The notes beneath the pieces were generated by a model. It saw nothing but the letters and a program-made list of their open reading frames with translations, was not told the DNA's origin and did not search any database. From contig NC_088297.1 of the NCBI RefSeq assembly GCF_032854445.1, positions 16,007,127-16,071,126 of the forward strand: a DNA stretch of 64,000 nucleotides, given 5' to 3'. This document shows positions 58,707 through 64,000 of the stretch, piece after piece; the first letter of the stretch is position 1; each line of letters starts with the position of its first letter. Made by a program: the position numbers and the translations under genes. The stretch is from Liolophura sinensis. Lineage: Eukaryota > Mollusca > Polyplacophora > Chitonida > Chitonidae.

Positions 58707-59878
58707 CTAAATGTGATACAAGTCCTTGATAGCTTTGCGTATTATTTGACTGCAGCAAATATATAAGACAAAATTCACGGTAGGATTAAGAACATGCAAG
58801 CTGACCGATAACAAAAGAAGCATTTGAAATTCAAACAGAAAGTTAACTACAACAGCGCGCCCACGAATTACCACCGTAAACGTTGTGGATGCCTGTAAAA
58901 TGTGACAAATCAGAAACGCCAACAGATTGGCGAGCAGAATTCGCTCTATTTGCCTGTTTTGTGATTCGTTGGCGTCATCGTTTAGTTCGCTCAAGCCTTT
59001 GCGTGTTATATTGACTTGCTTTCGTTTGAACAGACTGTCAGCACAGCGAATGACGGGATTGGTTTGATTACGGCTGAGAATACGTACACCAGGAACTGGA
59101 TTTTGGAATATAGAGGCTTGGAGTCAAAGTCGCTGTAGAAAATGACGTGTGTTGTTTCATTTGTTAGCGGGTCTGTTTGCGTTGTGAAGGAAAATCTGAA
59201 CCACAGCGACATATTTAGAAGAACTGACACAATGAATATTGCGAACAGGATCTTCTTTGCGCGTGATTCGCTGCAAATAGCTTGTACTTTTAAAGGGTAG
59301 CAAATTACGATGAAGCGTTCGATTGCAAACATCATGGTCGTCCACACTGTTTGGGACACTCCCATGTAGTTCACAGCATAAAAGTACGCTAAATAGTAAC
59401 TGTGAAAAGTATGCCAAGACCTGGTGCTAGAAATGGCATCTATCCTATGCAGGGACGCGATGAATTGGGCGAAGAGTGCGTATAAGTTGAACCAAGCCAT
59501 TTCTCTGAGGTACAAGAACGCGCTAGACCTCAATGCCTGTCTCTGCAGAACAATGATGGTGATTATGGAACAAATTGCACCAGTAATAGACATCACCAAA
59601 ATGTGTGATTGGTAAACAATAGCTTCGGCAGTGAGAAACCCTTTCTGTATGTTCCATTCAACTGGTTTTGTCGCCTTGTCGCTCTGTATAGCGTCGGTTG
59701 AGTTATTGGTCCAGTCGTCCTGAAAATCACTGGCATTCCATCCGGGTTCTTCGATGTTGACAGTCAAAGGAACGCTACTGTCCAACAGTACATCAACAGT
59801 TATGTTGGATGATCTCCCATGTACTGACAAAAGACCTGCCGTAGTTACGATCACCAATAGTAAGAGCCCCAGCGTTCC
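58707..59878 (-). pseudogene. Class A peptide-type GPCR with a frameshift (FMRFamide-receptor-like)
   Basis: The first part (59878-about 59035) encodes a hydrophobic leader (GTLGLLLLVIVTTAGLLSVH), an N-glycosylation-rich ectodomain (NIT, NAS, NNS), TM1-TM5, and the TM3 end FAIERFIVICYPL (DRY variant ERF). The frame then runs to TAA after CSNESKSI. One base further on, LFKRKQVNITRKGLSELNDD continues the expected third loop, followed by TM6 (LLANLLAFLICHILQ) and TM7 with LNPTVNFVLY, ending at 58707. So one base is missing near 59033-59036 at the end of TM5. Everything else is open, which makes a young pseudogene or a sequencing error both possible. TTTTTAATTGCAG right before GGA ACG suggests a spliced 5' exon supplies the Met. 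Subfamily assignment is tentative. Confidence 0.82.
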
Positions 59879-60164
59879 CTGCAATTAAAAATAATATTTC
59901 CCGTATTTTTTGTTCTCGTACTTCTTTCGTGTTTGAAATTCCACAAGAAGGAATGCAAAGAGAAAGAACCAATCGGTAACACATATGCCGTCGACTCGGT
60001 ATTTCAAGGCAATGCAATATGTACCAATTCCGAACGTGTTTTGGCAGACCTATCCTTTTCTTATATGAGTATAGCTACATGCAGAGAATATTAAACAGCA
60101 ATCGTTTAAAGGTAGTGCGATTTTTCATTTACCAGGTGGCATACTGATGGTCTTTTTGCAAAAA

Positions 60165-60512
60165 AGCCTTTGGCGCTCAGCACTGAAAGGTTAGAGTAAG
60201 GAAACCTGACTGGTCGGCGCCCGGCGTCAGTATAATGTGACCGGGTGGAGTGTCTGGTCTGGTGTCTTCGGCGTGGTATTTCAGAGGCGGCAGCACTTCG
60301 GCGGCATGGACTCGTCCCGCCACAAGAAGACAATAATATATGCATACACATCTAATGAGTCCTTGTTTGATTTGTTTATTTGATTGGTGTTTTACGCCGT
60401 TCTCTAGAATATTTCACTTATACGACGGCGGCCAGTATTATGGTGGAAGAAAAAGAAGACGTGAATTCTTGTTGTTATATGATGGAAAAATTGTTAAGTA
60501 AGACGTTATAAA
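60165..60512 (+). mobile_element. Type-B SINE interrupted by a SINE-A fragment
   Basis: 60165-60366 is type B (TTTGGCGCTCAGCACTGAAA, GGTCTGGTGTCTTCGGCGTG, CGCCACAAGAAGACAATAAT). 60367-60455 is reverse SINE-A (TTTATTTGATTGGTGTTTTA, GGCGGCCAGTATTATGGTGG). 60462-60512 resumes the type-B tail (ATGATGGAAAAATTGTTAAG). Confidence 0.82.
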
Positions 60513-61270
60513 TTATAAATTAAGGAAATTATAAATTTCCTGTATTTGGATTGTTAAGAACCGAAGTGACCTCTTAGGTGACCAAGACATACATCTCGCC
60601 TTATTTGATCTTGTGTAAGATTTGATGATTTCGGTCTGTGCCACGAGATATTGATTCCTAAATCAGATTGTTAAAGATATTTCATCAAACGATTTCACAC
60701 TAAGTTTCTTAAGTGCTGTGACGAGTATAAATCTATTCGTCCACACAGACATTCGAATATGTGCCGTCAACGAATAAGGACATTCCAGGCCAATAATCGG
60801 AAGGCAAATTTCCAAAAAACGACGCTTAACACAAATTACCAAAGAACCAAGAATGTCTTATAGAGTACGAAAGTAGGACAGAATCATGCAAAGAGAAGCA
60901 GTCAACAGTTTTCAATGATGTTGAAACACCGCAAGGTATGTTCTAGGCGACTGAGTGAAATCATTATTCAAATTGTGTACCATGCCAGAATACGAGTCCT
61001 CGACTAGCTAGTCCTCGATAAGAAAATATGCATTTCAATTGCGCTTTGATTGCAACTGTTTATGTAGCCAACTTGGCGCTCTAATTCAACACGATGAATA
61101 TACAGGCCCCAGTCCAGATAGAGCTGCTATCTCAGACACTCCATCAAACGATTTCACATCAAGTTTCTTAAATGCTACAACGAGTAAAACACTCTCGTTG
61201 GCTAATATAGAGTGTTAGTATTTTTGGACCTTCAAAGTGGTGGTTGTAAATAATTCCTCTTACCTCAGGG
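60513..61270. repeat. Unassigned DNA with a 60-bp direct repeat
   Basis: TCATCAAACGATTTCACA, AAGTTTCTTAA.TGCT occurs at about 60675 and again at about 61142, bracketing about 460 bp. No gene recognised. Confidence 0.5.
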
Positions 61271-61272
61271 AT

Positions 61273-62300
61273 GTAGGGGTTTATAAGCATCCATGTTTAT
61301 TGTATCAACATGGTGCTTTAATGGGGAGACGGCATATGTTTTAATCCCGTGTGGTGGCAATAGTGTGAAGCAGGAGCTCTAGTCATTGTTACACCAAGAA
61401 TGGATTGTAACGTAAAATCTACCCCGTTACAATGTATCACTTTCTATTTTAACGTCGTACTGTCTTTAATAGGACGTCATCATGTTGGACTGGGAAAGGA
61501 ACTTCTGACGTCAATAAAATGTTGTCAAGGACCTGCTGCTGGACGTTTGACAGTTACTTATGATTTCACCCATTTGTCTAGAATATACCTTACGTCCTGA
61601 AATATCATTGACAACTGTTGACCGCTTCTCTTTCCATGGTTCCGGATTAATTCATACTTTAAGCCCTTTTTAAATTCTTTGTTAGTTTGTCTTACACGTT
61701 GTTTTGCGAATTGGTTCTTGCGATTATTGGCCTACAGTACCCTTTTTGGTTCACGGCTGGAATACGAATGTCTGTTTCGACGTATATATTCACTCTCTTA
61801 AATTCTACAGCTAGCATAATACTCTTCTTGGCAAATATGTACAGAGCGTTCAGGACCTCTGGCGAGCTAAGTCACGGATCTATCCAATTTCGCTTAACCC
61901 GATGCTTTAAGGGCTTTATAAGCATTCATGTTTATGATGCTTTTATGAACAGTTGCAATCACAGCGTGACTAAGATACCTATATTTGCATTCGATCTAGA
62001 AGTTATCCACGGACTATGAGTTTGAAACCTAAATGGGGGAGGCAGCACATTTTTAATCCCTTGGGGCGGCAGTAATGTGAAGCTGGACCTTGAACCATCG
62101 TTACGTTAAGAATGGATTGTAGCGTAAACTGTAGACGGTTACAATCTGTCATTTTCTACTGTAATGTCGTACTGTTTTTAGTGTGACGTCATCATGATGA
62201 AATGATAAAGGAATATTTGACGTCAATAAAATGATGACACGGTCTTGCTGTCGGTCGTTCGACAGGTCCCCATTAGATGTCAAGTCCAGAACATATGCTG
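61273..62300 (+). repeat. Dispersed repeat R1, two tandem diverged copies
   Basis: Shared blocks: TTTATAAGCAT.CATGTTTAT, TTTTAATCCC, AAGAATGGATTGTA, TAATGTCGTACTGT-like, GACGTCATCATG, TTGACGTCAATAAAATG-like. Found in 61273-61560 and 61907-62270 with a partial copy at 22030. Non-coding. Confidence 0.7.
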
Positions 62301-62446
62301 TCTTTCCTGAATACCACGTAGAAGTGATGACTGCTTTTCATGTACACGTTACATTGTTATATAAAATACTTATTTATTTCTTTGGTAACTGGGAGCTATT
62401 TCACAAAGCGTACGTAATCTCATACCGACAGTACTGGGGCCAATTT

Positions 62447-62500
62447 CATAAAGCTGCGTACGCAAAATTTACACCGTAAATTTTGCGTACCGGTACGGAA
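62447..62500 (+). mobile_element. Left end of a Harbinger-type transposon with subterminal palindrome
   Basis: GGGGCCAATTTCATAAAGC resembles the end of the MITE at 28515. It is followed by GTACGCAAAATTTAC, a 3-base loop and its exact reverse complement (62458-62490). A related CTATTTCACAAAGCGTACG stands just upstream (62397). The right end lies outside the window. Confidence 0.6.
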
Positions 62501-62618
62501 AAATTTACACCAGCGTCCGTTTTCCTAAAAATTCTTACGTATCCATTATGCGTAAATTTCCGTGTAAAACTACGGCACCTTCTGGGCTACCGTAAAGCCT
62601 AATAAACGTGCGTTTTGG

Positions 62619-64000
62619 CGTAAATTCAACAAGGCGAATGTTCTCTTGGCCGGCCTCGCTGAAAGACGAACCATTCGAAGAGGGCGTGTTTTTCGTGATC
62701 GTACTCACCCTCTGGATGTTTTAAATGACGGCGATGTCGTCGCTCGGTATAGACTTGACAGGCGGTCAATTTTGCAAGTTGTGGACTTCTTAACACCGGC
62801 TTTGGAGAGACCTACTAACCGGAACGATGCAATTCATGTCGTCCTGCAAGTCCTCACAGCTCTGAGATACTATGCCTCAGGGTTTAGTGAGCGATCTTCA
62901 TGGGATAAGTGTTCCAAGCACGTCCAGAATAGTCAGAAGTGTCACTACCGCCATCGTTAATTTAAATACATATCCCCTTTCAATTTCATTTCCCTCAAAT
63001 CCGAGGGAAATTGCAGAGGCCCAGCAGGCCTTCTACGAGATTGCAAATTTCCCACACGTAGTCAGTTGCATAGATGGCACGCAAATTGCCATAAAGTCCC
63101 CAACAAAAGATGAACATGTGTTTATGTGTCGCAGGAACTACCATTCACTCAACGTGCAGGCCACAACAGATGCGAGACTTAGGTGGGTATTAGGTCATTC
63201 GCCGACATCAACGCCTTCTACAACTAGGTCAAAATTTCAAGGGGAATAACTTTAATGGCTATCCCAGAGCGAACACCTGCATAAATCACATAGTTATTAG
63301 ACTATTGAGCCTTTTCTTGTACAAAGCAGTATTCAATCATTCGGGAGATATTAAGTTTTTAAATTTTAAAACCTTTAAATATTACAGCAAATGTTGTGTG
63401 ACGTCATACTGTTCCAATTTGAAAAATTTTTGTGTGCAGCATCACTTTTTAAAAATATTAAGTGGATTGATTACAGAAAGCTGTCAAATACGTGCATGCT
63501 GAATTTCAACATTTTTAGTGATTTCCTGTGTTCTAAGTGATGGATGGTTTTAGGGCTACAATTAACTGTTTCAGACACTGTCCAGTTTTGATCAAATTAG
63601 TACAGATACATTTTGTAGCACCTCATAGCCTTTCAAGTTCGAAAACTAGTTTGGTTCGTGCATAAGTTTTGCATAGATTAATAGCATGCATGGGATAACA
63701 GTATTCTCAGAATCTCCAGATTAAAATTGATTGTGGCCCTGCATGCTTTCTTGTTACTTCCTGCAGATTCACCAGTGTAGTATCTAGGTATCCAGGGTCA
63801 GCACATGGCAGTTTCATACTGAAGCAAAGCGGCATTTGGAGGAAGTACCAGAATGGTGAATTTGATGGTACCATTATCCTTGGGGACAGTGGTTATCCTC
63901 TGAAACCATGGTTAATGGTACCCTTCATACAGACACATAATGATGCACAGGCCAAGTACAACAAGAGCCACAAAACTACAAGGTGCACAATTGAGAGGGC
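62619..64000 (+). pseudogene. PIF/Harbinger transposase (HARBI1-like), frameshifted, running off the window
   Basis: Frame 1 (to about 62880) carries the N-terminal part RYRLDRRSILQVVDFLTPAL, ERPTNRNDAIHVVLQVLTAL, RYYASG. The reading then shifts to LVSDLHGISVPSTSRIVRSV, HVVSCIDGTQIAIKSPTKDE, CRRNYHSLNVQATTDARLR. An intron (63183-63766, GTGGGT...CTGCAG, in phase) leads to FTSVVSRYPGSAHGSFILKQ, LGDSGYPLKPWLMVPF and TTRCTIER. The three DDE residues are all present (Asp in CIDGT at 63073, Asp in GDSGY at about 63884, Glu in TIER at about 63993). About 8 bases seem missing after YYASG. No in-frame Met is visible upstream. It is either a damaged element or a HARBI1-like gene with a sequence error. 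Confidence 0.88.
63183..63766 (+). other. Intron of the Harbinger-type transposase
   Basis: GT...AG borders restore the frame exactly between DARL and RFTSVV (AG plus A make Arg). No repeat recognised inside. Confidence 0.75.

Overview
The window is animal nuclear DNA: about 60% AT, long introns with GT..AG borders, and gene exons scattered among dense interspersed repeats. The commonest repeats are tRNA-headed SINEs ending in AAATAAATAAAT, plus a second SINE group whose 3' end reads like a GTCATATGACTGAAAAATTG consensus. Both resemble the SINEs of molluscs and other lophotrochozoans. I therefore read the source as a lophotrochozoan, most likely a mollusc; this rests on family recognition, not on a search.

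Layout. (1) 1-7.4 kb: no gene recognised; a TSD-flanked SINE, a TTCA-type satellite and a (TA)n tract inside a 130-bp palindrome. (2) 7.4-12.6 kb, + strand: the 3' end of an immunoglobulin I-set gene whose last exon ends in a double membrane segment. (3) 18.45-30.3 kb, - strand: a complete-looking, phase-consistent PRDM14 homologue in eight coding exons (about 506 aa: pre-SET motif, split PR/SET domain, five zinc fingers, acidic tail). Its third intron contains a 59-bp tandem array made of copies of the next exon's splice acceptor and first zinc knuckle. (4) 37.6-49.0 kb, + strand: a gene whose Ser-rich exon can splice in phase to either of two distant terminal exons. Both carry paralogous copies of the Crypton-derived (KIAA1958/QRICH1/ZMYM-like, DUF3504-type) domain. 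(5) 52.4-57.3 kb: a 3 x 140-bp repeat, an alpha-1,3-fucosyltransferase (GT10) pseudogene, a 66-bp inverted repeat pair and a roughly 27-copy 85-bp satellite that flips orientation at about 56.6 kb. (6) 58.7-59.9 kb, - strand: a class A peptide-type GPCR broken by a one-base frameshift at the end of TM5. (7) 62.4-64.0 kb, + strand: a PIF/Harbinger transposase (HARBI1-like) with all three DDE residues but one frameshift, running off the window end.

The genes look like unrelated neighbours rather than a pathway. The Ig gene and PRDM14 converge. PRDM14 and the Crypton-domain gene diverge across about 7 kb. The Harbinger element and several MITEs in the window share GGGGCC-type ends, so the transposase family may have mobilised at least one of them. 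I see no CRISPR, operon or prokaryotic feature. The most unusual items are the intronic acceptor/zinc-knuckle array, the alternative Crypton-domain last exons, the membrane-anchored Ig protein and the inverted satellite.
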